A stretch of DNA of 64,000 bases from Pseudomonadota bacterium (GCA_027624035.1 JAQBUI010000013.1:1-64000); one strand, 5' to 3'. Counted from the first letter of the stretch, positions 24,655 through 34,253 are shown. A program made the numbers and translations. The notes: generated from the letters alone by a model not told the origin.

Positions 24655-26432
24655 ACGATGGTTGCTCCCGGAATGGTCACTTCGTCTGGCTCGTCCTCCT
24701 GACGGGCACGTCGCCGCGAGATCTTCACGCGGATATACACCCCCGTCGACAATACTGCGATGATGGGGCCGATGGATGCCATTGAGAGAATCCCAAACCC
24801 CTCTACTGCTCCCAGCGCATTGCCAAAACCCAGACCCATGGCGAGCACCAGCGGCACCGTCACCGGACCCGTCGTCACACCTGCACTATCCCAGGCGATA
24901 TTGACGAACTCCTCACTGGATATCAGCGTCAGGCCAATCGCAACGAGATAGCCCGGCACGAGCAACCAGGCAATCGGGATGGCAAAGATGATCTTGGCGA
25001 CGCCAATGGCAATTCCGCAGCCGACCCCCAGTGAAACAGCGTACATCAGAGTCTGTTTCCTGAACGAGCCGTTGGTCAGGTTCTCCACAGTCATTCCAAG
25101 GGCATTGAGCGCCGGTTCGGCCAGCGTGGCACCGAATCCAAGTATCCAGGCGAACGCCAGTGCGATGAAGACGCCAAAGGCAAGGGCATACAGGGGCGAG
25201 TCACTGACGGCGTCAATCTCCGTAAACGCCGCCGGCACCAGGCCGCCACTCTGGCCGCCCAGCTTCGACAGGCCATAGCTCAGACCAAGGCTGAAAACGA
25301 TCATCCCCAGCACACACAGGAAAATGCCAAAAAAAATGATCTTTGGCTGCCTGATTTTCTCTCCCAGCAGTAGCAGCATGACCAGCAGCAGAAATACGAC
25401 CAGAGGTACAATCGCTCGAATGCCGCCAATGATCTCCACACCCGGGGTCACTTCCCACCAGGGTAGTGCGCGCGCCTCGCCAACAGCGACCTGAGCGGCA
25501 GCGATGATGGCCTCTGGCGTCTGGGAACTGGCGACATACAGCGCCAGTATCATGACCGCAACAATCGGGAACAACGACGCCAGGGTGACAATGCCGAATC
25601 CGGATAGAGAATCACCGCCGCGTCCCGCGGCATGGGCAATTCCAATCCCCAGTGATAAAACGAGCGGTACGGTCACAGGGCCGGTGGTCACGGCCCCGCA
25701 ATCAAACGCCAGACCCAGAACCTTGGACAATTCCGGGTCCATCGCCATATACAGGGAGATCAACAGCACCGGCACGAGTGTAAGATAGATCAGTGGTTTC
25801 AGTGACCAACCGAAGATGAACCGGATCGTGCCCAGAGCGGCGGCGAGCCCCACCCCGACCCCAACAGACAGCACCAGAGTACCTGCCCATTGGGTCAGTA
25901 ACGCATATAGATAGGGTGCCCTCGAGACATCAACCAGTGACCCCGCCACTTGCAGGGCACCAATCGCGGGCTCAGCGAATGTAACGCCAATACCCAACAG
26001 GAATACCACCACGAGGACGGTGCCCAGACTGGCCCTGGCCGGCAGCGACACACCCAGAGATTCGCCAAAGGGCATCAGGCCAACCTTGAGCCCCTCCATG
26101 AACAGCATCAGGCCGACTATGACGGCGATAAGGCCACCGGCGATGATCGTGGCATCTGCAATGGACTGTCTTAGAATAAACAGCTGGAACAGAACCAGAT
26201 ATACCGCTAGCGGCATCACTGACTTGAACTGATCGTAAAACCGAACCGACAGATAGGGCTTGAGCAGTCGATAGATGTCACCACCACTGACCACCAGCGC
26301 AGCCGGACGATGCGCGACCTCATTGCCTTCATGGTCGTACTCAACCGCCGGTGTCATCTCGTTATAGCTGATCGTATCGAGTTGAACGTTGAGTTCACGG
26401 GCAAAGGTGGAAAACGAGATTTTCTGAGTCAA
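24651..26432 (-). CDS. DUF1538 integral membrane protein with internal duplication
   Basis: 593 residues. After a soluble N-terminal segment of about 70 residues come many hydrophobic helices in two similar halves. The motif VTTGPVTVPLVL occurs at 248-259 and again at 519-530; an AEPA motif occurs at about 154-157 and 438-441. Two DUF1538 domains are therefore fused head to tail, as in many secondary transporters with inverted or direct repeats. The protein is probably a permease; the solute is unknown. A TTG start at 26432 with GGGAGG just upstream is used. It heads an operon with two PII-like genes, so its activity is probably regulated by them, much as AmtB is by GlnK. Confidence 0.88.
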   Translation of the reverse strand: MTQKISFSTFARELNVQLDTISYNEMTPAVEYDHEGNEVAHRPAALVVSGGDIYRLLKPYLSVRFYDQFKSVMPLAVYLVLFQLFILRQSIADATIIAGGLIAVIVGLMLFMEGLKVGLMPFGESLGVSLPARASLGTVLVVVFLLGIGVTFAEPAIGALQVAGSLVDVSRAPYLYALLTQWAGTLVLSVGVGVGLAAALGTIRFIFGWSLKPLIYLTLVPVLLISLYMAMDPELSKVLGLAFDCGAVTTGPVTVPLVLSLGIGIAHAAGRGGDSLSGFGIVTLASLFPIVAVMILALYVASSQTPEAIIAAAQVAVGEARALPWWEVTPGVEIIGGIRAIVPLVVFLLLVMLLLLGEKIRQPKIIFFGIFLCVLGMIVFSLGLSYGLSKLGGQSGGLVPAAFTEIDAVSDSPLYALAFGVFIALAFAWILGFGATLAEPALNALGMTVENLTNGSFRKQTLMYAVSLGVGCGIAIGVAKIIFAIPIAWLLVPGYLVAIGLTLISSEEFVNIAWDSAGVTTGPVTVPLVLAMGLGFGNALGAVEGFGILSMASIGPIIAVLSTGVYIRVKISRRRARQEDEPDEVTIPGATIV

Positions 26433-26855
26433 GCAGCCTCCCCAATCATCCCTGATTCGTTTTTTTGCTCTTTGAGCTTTGCGCTTTCTACTTCATTCCT
26501 GATATCTGACTTTATACGTCAAATCAACCTCGGCTGTATTTGATCATCGTCAGAATCCGGTCCGCTTCCCCCGGGCAGTGCCAGGCCGTTCGGGCCGGTG
26601 AACGGATCATAACACGGGCGCTTTCATGAAAGTTCTGGCCACACGTTGTGCCGTCCGGAAAACTTCCCGGCACGACAACGGCGGCCCGACCCGGGCACGC
26701 TGAGGGCTCCTGGTGGAATCACGCGCTCGCCGGTGGTCCGTATGTAATGAACAACTTACATAAACCCTGCAGCGTACCGTGAAGTTCTGCACACTTGTGT
26801 GCTATAAAACAATGGCTTGCCGGGATGTTTAAAGCCTATCAGAACGGTCACTCGA
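26433..26855. promoter_or_regulatory. 423-bp divergent gap with palindrome and -10 box for the diguanylate cyclase
   Basis: Between the DUF1538 operon (leftward) and the diguanylate cyclase gene (rightward). A symmetric GCACAC-TT-GTGTGC lies at 26789-26802, directly followed by TATAAA (26803-26808), the likely -10 box of the diguanylate cyclase promoter. The palindrome fills the spacer between -35 and -10, a classic repressor position. No other gene or stable RNA was recognised in the rest of the gap. Confidence 0.4.
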
Positions 26856-28766
26856 ATGCCGTCCACACAGAACAAGAAGCAAGACGTGCAGGCGTTCCCA
26901 TTGATTGGGAGTTCGCTCGCCGTCACCATGATGGTAGTCGTGTTGACGCTCATTTGTGCCCCTGCCCGGGCCAGCCCGGAACTCACCATTCAGCGAGGAT
27001 TCAACCATCTGAATCTCGCAGCTCTGCTCGAATACCACGTTGATGCCACCAGCCAGTTGGATCTGGAGGACGTGAGGTCGCTGCCGCCCGACGTCTGGTT
27101 ACATTCGGAGTCCTCCAACCTGACCTTTGGTTTCACCGAAGCGAGCCATTGGTTCAGGATGACCCTGCACAATGGTACCCCCGAGACACGGGAACTGCTG
27201 CTGCAGATGGCCTATGCCCGATTTGACAGCATCGAGGTCTATATCGATAACGGCAGTGAAATCCACTACCAGAAGAGCGGCAAGGACCAGGCGTTTCAGG
27301 ACCGCAAGATCACCCATCGACATCACCTTTTCCCAGTGCATTTGAACGATGGCGAATCGCTCGACATCTACATCAGGGGTCGAACCACGGGCGTGTTTAA
27401 TTTTCCACTTGTTCTGTGGCAGAAGGACCGATTCTACGAGGCAGATCAGGTCAATCTGATCCTGAACGGAGCCTACTTCGGGGTGTGGCTGCTGGTCCTG
27501 ATCTTCAATGCAGTGCTGTATTCGGTGATGCCGAACCGTGCCCTGGCCAGTTTTCTCGGCATGATTTTCAGCTTCGGCGTCTATCATGCCACGTCCCTTG
27601 GTTTCGGCACGACCAGCCTGTGGGGGTACTATCCGGGGCTCTATGACGGCACGATCGTGTTCAGTGTTGCCTTCGCCCTGCTTTGTCTCGGCTGGCTGGC
27701 CAGCAATATCCTGGAACTCGAGGCAACGAACCCGATCGGACACGCGATCCTGAAGGCCACCACCTACCCTGCGCTGCTCGCGATCGTCGCCTATCCGATC
27801 TTCGGTTATGGTCCCGTCATCGGGCCCCTGGCAGCCTTGAGCGTTCCCGCGGCTGTGACGGTCTTTGTACTTGGCGTTCACAGCGCCATCAATGGCAATC
27901 GTCTCGCGGGCTACGCCAGCTTCGCCTGGTCTGCGCTGCTCGTCGGTATCGTCCTGCGAGTGCTGAACCGCTTCGAAGTCGTCCCTAACAACTTCCTGAC
28001 GGAGCAGATCCTGCCCACCGGGTTCATCGTCATGATCATCTCGCTCAGCTTCGTCGCCGCGGCAGAGTACCGGCGGAGAAACCCCAGGTTGACCAGTGCA
28101 CTGGCCGATCCGGAAAACGAACCAGACCACACCCCGGACCATCATGACCTCGAGGACATGGTCAGCCAGCGGACCGAGGAACTCGAAGGCGCCCTGAAGG
28201 AGCTTTCCCAGGTCAACGAGACATTGCGCGAAATCAACACGATGGACCCGGTCACCGGGATCAAGAACAGACATTATTTTGACACGATCTTCGAGCAGGA
28301 GTGGCGCCGGGCACATCGAGAGGGCTATCCGCTTTCAGTCATGCTGCTGGATATTGACCATTTCAAACGAGTCAACGACACCTACGGTCACCTTGCCGGT
28401 GATGAGTGTCTGCGGGAGGTGGCCGCTACGATCAGCAAGACCATCAAACGACCAGCGGACATTCTCGCCCGCTACGGTGGAGAGGAATTCGTGGCCGTAC
28501 TCCCCTACATTGAGAATGACAACGCACTCACCTTTGCCAATCGGATTCGGGAACGGGTTGAGGCAGCGATCTATCTGGCCGATGGCCACGAAGTCAACGT
28601 GACGGTCAGCATCGGCGTTTGTACCGCGACCCCGAACGATCACGATGATCGAAAAGACATGATCTCTGCTGCCGACATCGCCCTGTATGAAGCCAAGAAT
28701 TCGGGCCGCAACCGGGTGTGCAATGCAGGCCAGCTGACGGTCCATAAGGGAAACGTCGCCTCCTGA
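26856..28766 (+). CDS. Membrane diguanylate cyclase, 7TMR-DISM sensor plus GGDEF
   Basis: 636-residue sensor enzyme that makes cyclic di-GMP from two GTP. A signal/anchor helix (about 17-37) leads to a periplasmic 7TMR-DISM extracellular-2 domain (about 45-165), seven membrane helices (about 175-395), a coiled-coil linker (SQRTEELEGALKELSQ) and a GGDEF domain (about 460-625). The active-site RYGGEEF is intact, and RPAD placed just before it matches the RxxD inhibitory site for product feedback. The ATG at 26856 lacks a strong Shine-Dalgarno. An upstream TTG at 26817 would add 13 residues. Confidence 0.92.
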   Translation: MPSTQNKKQDVQAFPLIGSSLAVTMMVVVLTLICAPARASPELTIQRGFNHLNLAALLEYHVDATSQLDLEDVRSLPPDVWLHSESSNLTFGFTEASHWFRMTLHNGTPETRELLLQMAYARFDSIEVYIDNGSEIHYQKSGKDQAFQDRKITHRHHLFPVHLNDGESLDIYIRGRTTGVFNFPLVLWQKDRFYEADQVNLILNGAYFGVWLLVLIFNAVLYSVMPNRALASFLGMIFSFGVYHATSLGFGTTSLWGYYPGLYDGTIVFSVAFALLCLGWLASNILELEATNPIGHAILKATTYPALLAIVAYPIFGYGPVIGPLAALSVPAAVTVFVLGVHSAINGNRLAGYASFAWSALLVGIVLRVLNRFEVVPNNFLTEQILPTGFIVMIISLSFVAAAEYRRRNPRLTSALADPENEPDHTPDHHDLEDMVSQRTEELEGALKELSQVNETLREINTMDPVTGIKNRHYFDTIFEQEWRRAHREGYPLSVMLLDIDHFKRVNDTYGHLAGDECLREVAATISKTIKRPADILARYGGEEFVAVLPYIENDNALTFANRIRERVEAAIYLADGHEVNVTVSIGVCTATPNDHDDRKDMISAADIALYEAKNSGRNRVCNAGQLTVHKGNVAS

Positions 28767-28792
28767 TGATTTGGTATATCAGGTAGTGCAAT

Positions 28793-30403
28793 ATGGTTCC
28801 TCTACCTCTCTCGGTACTGAATGAATTGGACTGGACACTCCCCTACCCCTCCCAGCGCGCCCCAGTCTTGGCCCGCAATATCGTCGCCACATCGCAACCC
28901 CTGGCCACCCAGGCTGGCATTGCCGCGTTACGAGCGGGCGGCAATGCAGTCGACGCGGCACTGGCTGCTGCCATTACGTTGACAGTGGTAGAACCCAACA
29001 ACAACGGAATCGGCAGCGATGCCTTTGCACTCATCTGGGCGGACGGGAGTCTGCACGGCCTGAACGGCTCGGGCAGGTCCCCTGCCGGCCTGACACCGGA
29101 GAGATTCGCCGGCCGACAGTCGATGCCCGTTCTCGGCTGGGACGCAGTGACGGTTCCCGGGGCGGTCTCGATGTGGGTCGCGCTCTCGGACCGCTTCGGT
29201 TGCCTGCCATTTGCAGACCTGTTTACAGATGCCATCCGCCATGCCCGCGAGGGCTATCAGGTCGGCCCCGTGACCGGTGCTTCCTGGCCTGGCGCTGTCC
29301 GGCGTTTCGCGGAGTTCCCCGCATTCCAGTCGACGTTCACCCTGGACGGCCGGGCGCCCCGGATTGGCGAAACCATGTTTCTACCGGATCATGGGGCCAC
29401 CCTGCAGGCCATCGCAGACAGCCATGGTGAATCTTTCTATCGCGGTGACCTGGCAGAGGCGATGGTGCAGGATGCTGCACGCCACGGCGGCGCACTCACC
29501 CTCGCCGACCTGGATGGCCATCGCTGTGACTGGGTCGCTCCGCTCACTGTAAACTGGCAGGATTTTACGCTGCACGAGATCCCGCCCAACGGCCAGGGAT
29601 TGATGGCGCAGATTGCCCTCGGGATTCTCAGTCTGCTCGATATCGATCACTACGCGCTGGATTCGGCAGACAGCGTGCATCTGCAGGTCGAGGCCATACG
29701 CCGTGCCTATGGCGTGGTTGAACGCCAGCTGGCGGACCCTGATTTCATGTCAGTCGATCCACGCGACCTGCTGTCGCCCGGCTATCTCCGGTCACTGGCA
29801 GACACCGTCGACCTGCATCGCGTTGGGGAGACCATCACGTTGCCTGCCACCGGGCCGGACACTGTCTATCTCACGGCGGCCGATGCCAACGGGATGATGG
29901 TGTCGCTCATCCAGTCAAATTACCAGGGCTTCGGGTCCGGGGTGGTGGTTCCAGGCACTGGCATCAGTCTGCAGAACCGGGGCTCCGGGTTTACCCTCGA
30001 GCCTGGTCATCCGAACCAGGTCGCCGGCGGCAAACGCCCCTTTCATACCATCATCCCGGGCTTTGTCACCCGGCAGGGTAAACCAGTCATGAGCTTCGGA
30101 GTCATGGGTGGGCATATGCAGGCCCAGGGTCACGTTCAGATGATGGTCCGGATCATCATCCACGGCCAGAACCCACAGGCGGCATCTGATGCCCCCAGAT
30201 GGCACCTGACCGAGGCGGGTCGACTCGCCCTTGAACCAGGCTTCAATACCACTGTAGCGAAGGACCTCTCCAGCCGTGGTCACGATCTGTTTGGCGACCT
30301 ACCTGCCGGACTGTTCGGTGGCGCTCAGCTGATCGTCAAGCTCGACGATGGCTACTGCGGCGCATCTGATCACAGAAAGGAGGGTCACGCTGCGGGGTTC
30401 TAA
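28793..30403 (+). CDS. Gamma-glutamyltransferase family protein (Ntn hydrolase), apparently cytoplasmic
   Basis: 536-residue GGT-fold protein. Signature stretches are ATSQPLATQAGIAALRAGGNAVDAALAAA, the GPDTVYLTAADANG segment where the self-cleavage Thr sits in relatives, and the PFHTIIPGF and GVMGGHMQAQGHVQ regions. There is no signal peptide, unlike periplasmic E. coli Ggt, so it is closer to cytoplasmic family members (cephalosporin- or glutathione-type acylases, YwrD-like). It starts 26 nt after the diguanylate cyclase stop, but the spacing does not prove co-transcription. It converges with the TRAP operon. The substrate, possibly a gamma-glutamyl compound imported by that transporter, is inference. 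Confidence 0.88.
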   Translation: MVPLPLSVLNELDWTLPYPSQRAPVLARNIVATSQPLATQAGIAALRAGGNAVDAALAAAITLTVVEPNNNGIGSDAFALIWADGSLHGLNGSGRSPAGLTPERFAGRQSMPVLGWDAVTVPGAVSMWVALSDRFGCLPFADLFTDAIRHAREGYQVGPVTGASWPGAVRRFAEFPAFQSTFTLDGRAPRIGETMFLPDHGATLQAIADSHGESFYRGDLAEAMVQDAARHGGALTLADLDGHRCDWVAPLTVNWQDFTLHEIPPNGQGLMAQIALGILSLLDIDHYALDSADSVHLQVEAIRRAYGVVERQLADPDFMSVDPRDLLSPGYLRSLADTVDLHRVGETITLPATGPDTVYLTAADANGMMVSLIQSNYQGFGSGVVVPGTGISLQNRGSGFTLEPGHPNQVAGGKRPFHTIIPGFVTRQGKPVMSFGVMGGHMQAQGHVQMMVRIIIHGQNPQAASDAPRWHLTEAGRLALEPGFNTTVAKDLSSRGHDLFGDLPAGLFGGAQLIVKLDDGYCGASDHRKEGHAAGF

Positions 30404-30429
30404 AGCCGCCACGAGGCCAGACCGCACTG

Positions 30430-31719
30430 TTACTGGCGCGACAGGAACACGAGGCTGACCTCCGGCACATAGGTAATGACCAGCAGCGCGATCAGCAACA
30501 CCGCCATGAACGGCAGCGTTGCGCGATACAACTCCGTCACGGATCGCTTGAACCGGTAACTGGCAATAAAGAGGTTCATGCCAATCGGCGGCGTAAAATA
30601 GCCGATCTGCATGTTCGCCAGGAAGATGATCCCGAGGTGAATCGGGTCGATACCAAACCCCAGTGCAATCGGCACGATCAACGGAATCATGATCACCAGT
30701 GCCGAGAAAATGTCCAGAATCGCCCCCAGCATCAGCAGAATGATATTGAGCAGCATCAGGAAAGTGAACTTGCTGGTGATATAGGTGCTGATCAACTCAA
30801 ACATCTGCTGGGGAATCTGGGCATCAATCAGGAAATTGGTAAACGCCAGCGACACTCCGAGAATGAGCAGGATGCCCCCGACCATCACCATGGCCTCGAT
30901 GATCACGGCGGGCAACCGGAAAACCGGCACTTCCTTGCGGATCAGCGATTCGACGATCAGAACATAGGCGGCAGTGACGGCTGCGGCCTCGGACACCGCA
31001 AAGAAGCCGCTGTAGATGCCGCCCAGCACGATGAACGGCAGCGGCAGTTCCCACTTCATGTCGGCTCCGGCAGCCCGGACCTCGGCGAGTGTAAAGCGGG
31101 GCCTGTCTATCTTCTTGCCGCGGACGTGCCACATGCTGTATGCCGTCAGCAGAACGATCATCAGCAGTGCGGGCAGAATCCCGGCGATGAAGAGTTCCTG
31201 AATGGTGAACGGATCGGGAATGTCCATCTGCTGAACAATCACACCGTACAGGATCAGTGGCAGGGAGGGTGCCAGCAGCAAGCCGAGGCTACCGGAAGTC
31301 GTGACGAGCCCCAGCGAGAATCGTTCCCCATACCCACCCTGTACCAGCGCGGGAAACAACAGGGCACCCACCGCGACAATCGTGACCCCGGACGCGCCGG
31401 TAAACGCGGTGAAAAAAGCGCAGGTCACGAAAGCCACCACCGCAAGGCCTCCCGGCATCCAGCCGAGCAGCACCTCGGTGAGCCGGACGAGGCGTGCTGA
31501 CAATTTGCTCTCGGCCAGTATATACCCGGAAAATGTGAACAAGGGCAGCGCCAGCAGCAGTGGCGTATCCACCAGCCGGTACAGTTCGATGGTGATGACG
31601 GTCAGCGGAATGTCGGCCGAGTAGAAACCCACCATCGCGGCGGTCAGGATGACCACAAACAGCGGCGCACCGAGCAGTGCCAGCAGCAAAATGGCAAGGA
31701 CTGCCAGTGTGGTCATCAC
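30430..31719 (-). CDS. dctM: TRAP transporter large permease DctM
   Basis: 429-residue membrane protein with about 12 hydrophobic helices, the sodium-coupled permease of a tripartite ATP-independent periplasmic transporter. Typical motifs: FTAFTGASGVTIVAVGALLFPAL, GSLGLLLAPSLPLILYG, and YFTPPIGMNLFIAS near the C-terminus. Its ATG overlaps the dctQ stop by 4 nt. It is last in an operon TatT-dctP-dctQ-dctM and faces the GGT-like gene tail to tail. Confidence 0.95.
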   Translation of the reverse strand: MMTTLAVLAILLLALLGAPLFVVILTAAMVGFYSADIPLTVITIELYRLVDTPLLLALPLFTFSGYILAESKLSARLVRLTEVLLGWMPGGLAVVAFVTCAFFTAFTGASGVTIVAVGALLFPALVQGGYGERFSLGLVTTSGSLGLLLAPSLPLILYGVIVQQMDIPDPFTIQELFIAGILPALLMIVLLTAYSMWHVRGKKIDRPRFTLAEVRAAGADMKWELPLPFIVLGGIYSGFFAVSEAAAVTAAYVLIVESLIRKEVPVFRLPAVIIEAMVMVGGILLILGVSLAFTNFLIDAQIPQQMFELISTYITSKFTFLMLLNIILLMLGAILDIFSALVIMIPLIVPIALGFGIDPIHLGIIFLANMQIGYFTPPIGMNLFIASYRFKRSVTELYRATLPFMAVLLIALLVITYVPEVSLVFLSRQ

Positions 31720-32183
31720 TCAGGCCGGCTCGTCAGGGCCGCCCACATGAAACGCAGGCTCATGCCAGCGAAGCCAATGGGAAGTATTGCCTGACAAGCC
31801 CAGGTGGGCACGCTGGCAAAGGCAATGGTTTCATCCTGGTACTCATAGCCCACGAAGACAAACGCATACCAGGCCGCCACGCCACAGATGACGCTTGCGA
31901 TCACACCGTTGAGGGCCCTGACCGTGCGACGGCCTGCCAGGCCCAGATACCGGCCCAACAGGTCGATGCTGATATGGTTGCCCTGCCGCGTCGCCACCAG
32001 GGCGCCAAGCATGGCCACCCAGAGCACCAGAATACGCAGCGCAGATTCCGCCCAGAGAAAGCCGGAATCGAACAAGTTGCGCAGCAGTATCTGCATCAGG
32101 GCCATGCCCAGCATGGCCACAAGCGCCCCCACCAGCAGGGAATTCTCGACCAAATGCAGCGCCCTTACGAACCGCGTGAACAC
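31716..32183 (-). CDS. dctQ: TRAP transporter small permease DctQ
   Basis: 155-residue, four-helix membrane partner of DctM. The hallmark LWVAMLGALVATRQGNHISID segment is present. A GTG at 32183 lies one base after the dctP stop (TGA at 32187-32185) and yields a protein of the usual size. An upstream TTG at 32261 would overlap dctP by 77 nt and add a hydrophilic leader, so it is less likely. Confidence 0.9.
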   Translation of the reverse strand: MFTRFVRALHLVENSLLVGALVAMLGMALMQILLRNLFDSGFLWAESALRILVLWVAMLGALVATRQGNHISIDLLGRYLGLAGRRTVRALNGVIASVICGVAAWYAFVFVGYEYQDETIAFASVPTWACQAILPIGFAGMSLRFMWAALTSRPE

Positions 32184-32184
32184 G

Positions 32185-33261
32185 TCAGTCCGCGGCGCTG
32201 GCGGTGTCTTCGGGTCCCGCAGGATCTGCTCCGACGGCGATGTCTTCCTCGTCACCGGCAACTGTGCCAGGAACAGCCCGGAATTCGCTCAGATGACGGT
32301 TGAATGTGTCCACGATCGCGGGGGTCATCTGGCCGGATTCGAGCAGATCATCCACGGATTGGTCCGCCAGCGCCCGCCAGGCCGGAAGGTCACCAGGGGC
32401 CGGCTTGAGTACCTTGATCCCCTGGGCAGCCAGTGCAACAAAGGCCTTGTTGTTGTCCATCCGGCTTGCCTCATCAACCTGCTCGAACACCCGGTTCAGC
32501 AGTGCCGTGGTCAGAGCCGCGTCTTCAGGGCTCATCCTGGCGAAGGCATCACCGTCCATCGCCAGCAGTGAGTAGATGTACATCAGCGGCATATCCAGCA
32601 TGTATTTGACGTGGTTGTGCCACTGCAGTGCCAGTGCCACCAGCGGCGGCACCGCGACCGCGTCGATGATACCCGTCTGCAGGGCCGGCAATACATCGGT
32701 GATGCTGAGCGGGATCGGGCTCACACCAAAAGTCTTGATCAGATCAGCAGCGATCGGGTCGCCATCGGGAATCCAGGCCTTGAGCTTCCTCACATCCTCC
32801 ACCCGGGTCACCGGGGTCTTTGAAAGCAGATAGGCAAAGCCGGTCTCGGTAAGATGGAAAGTCTCGAACCCGCTGGTGCCAAGACCCTCCTTGATGGTGA
32901 TATCCATGTGCTGACGGACGTAGTCCACCTCGTCATATGACTGGAAAGTCAGTGGCAGATTGTAGACCTGAAGGTCCGGGAAGAACCGGGTCAGCGCGCC
33001 CGCGGTGACCACACCACCGTGCAGTTGCCCGATCCGCATCTTGCGCAGAACCGTGATGTCGTCGCCCATGGTGCCACCCGGGTAGATCTTGAACTGGACC
33101 CGGCCGTCGGTCACTTCCTCAATCTGCCGGACGCCCGCCCTCAGTTGCTTCATCCAGGCAAGACCGTCAGGTGAAATCGTAGCGAGCTTGTAGGTCTTGC
33201 CGTAACCCGGTGCGGTCAGCACCGTCCAGGCCAGCAGCAGAATCATGCAAATTCGTTTCAT
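32185..33261 (-). CDS. dctP: TRAP transporter periplasmic solute-binding protein DctP
   Basis: 358-residue secreted binding protein: signal peptide at 1-21 (ICMILLLAWTVLTAPGYG), mature part starting KTYKLATISPDG, and conserved FKIYPGGTMGDD and ITDVLPALQTGIIDAVAVPP segments of the DctP family. The C-terminus has an acidic tail (EDIAVGADPAGPEDTASAAD), not usual for DctP. Together with the TatT gene directly upstream this is a TatT-associated TRAP (TPAT) system. The ligand is not predictable; relatives with TatT lipoproteins are thought to carry hydrophobic ligands. Confidence 0.92.
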   Translation of the reverse strand: MKRICMILLLAWTVLTAPGYGKTYKLATISPDGLAWMKQLRAGVRQIEEVTDGRVQFKIYPGGTMGDDITVLRKMRIGQLHGGVVTAGALTRFFPDLQVYNLPLTFQSYDEVDYVRQHMDITIKEGLGTSGFETFHLTETGFAYLLSKTPVTRVEDVRKLKAWIPDGDPIAADLIKTFGVSPIPLSITDVLPALQTGIIDAVAVPPLVALALQWHNHVKYMLDMPLMYIYSLLAMDGDAFARMSPEDAALTTALLNRVFEQVDEASRMDNNKAFVALAAQGIKVLKPAPGDLPAWRALADQSVDDLLESGQMTPAIVDTFNRHLSEFRAVPGTVAGDEEDIAVGADPAGPEDTASAAD

Positions 33262-33273
33262 GTCTCTCCAATC

Positions 33274-34122
33274 TCAAAAATAGTCATCGGATTCTCCAAG
33301 CAGTTCCCGGGCACGGACCTGAGCGAGCTTGTTCGGCAGCGTCATCCCCTCCACGACCGGGTCCGCTTCAATGACTTCCATCAATAATCGATCATGCAAT
33401 GCCTTATCAAAGACCAGCCTCGCATACTGTTCGGCATAGATCACCCGGGTCATCAGGTATTTGCCCCCGGACAGTTCCAGCGAACGCTCAAAGTGGTCTC
33501 GTCCTTGCTCCGGGCGCCCCCCAAGAGAGGCTGGCAGCAGTGTTTCGAGACCGCCCAGATACAGGTGGGCAGCACCACTTTCCCAGTTTTCGTCCAGTTC
33601 GACGACCCGCCCGAGCAGGGATTTGACCCGACCCAGCTGACCGATCGCGACCCAGTCGTCACTGTGGGCCTGGATCCAGCCCGTCCAGGCCACACCGAGA
33701 ACATAGGCCGCCTCAACATCATCAGTCCTGAGCTGTGCCAGCTGTGCTTCGAATTCGTCAAAGGCAAGAACATCGAGCTGACAAAGTGTCCTGGTAGACA
33801 GGCAGCCAGCGTGTCGGGCATAGCCCAGAGATTTTTCCGAGAGAGTCTTTGCCCGCTCCTCATCCACGAAAACGGTAAACGCGCCGTTCAACGTAGAAGC
33901 CGCCAGCAGCAGATCGACGTTGTCCGGGCTGCTGCGCAAAAAGCTGTCCACCAGCAGAAGATAGGCGGGAACGCCCTCCCTGACGGTATCGACATCGTCA
34001 CTGTTGATGATGGTGTCAGCAAGATCAGCAGCCATGCCGGATGTCACACCTGAAATCAGGCTGGCGCACCCGCAAAGGCTCAACGTGCTTGCCAGCAGCA
34101 GGGACTGAAGAATCTTGTTCAA
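33274..34122 (-). CDS. TatT-family TPR lipoprotein (TRAP-associated)
   Basis: 282 residues. The N-terminus MNKILQSLLLASTLSLCGC is a clean lipoprotein signal with lipobox ending at Cys19. The mature part is helical with TPR-like pairs, and matches TatT (T. pallidum Tp0956-type) proteins, which form trimers that dock on the TRAP binding protein. The TTG start at 34122 is chosen because it yields this signal peptide; the frame is open upstream to 34254, but that extension has no sensible signal sequence. It precedes dctP by 12 nt in the operon. Confidence 0.85.
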   Translation of the reverse strand: MNKILQSLLLASTLSLCGCASLISGVTSGMAADLADTIINSDDVDTVREGVPAYLLLVDSFLRSSPDNVDLLLAASTLNGAFTVFVDEERAKTLSEKSLGYARHAGCLSTRTLCQLDVLAFDEFEAQLAQLRTDDVEAAYVLGVAWTGWIQAHSDDWVAIGQLGRVKSLLGRVVELDENWESGAAHLYLGGLETLLPASLGGRPEQGRDHFERSLELSGGKYLMTRVIYAEQYARLVFDKALHDRLLMEVIEADPVVEGMTLPNKLAQVRARELLGESDDYF

Positions 34123-34253
34123 CGGTTCTCGCGGAATGGCCAGACAAATGACAATTGTAACTGCTTTGACGTGCCGAGCGACAGGGCTATTCTGGGGCTC
34201 GTTCAGACCTGCTGTGGCCGTCATCCGGAGCAACTGCTCGTGTGCCAGGGCCA

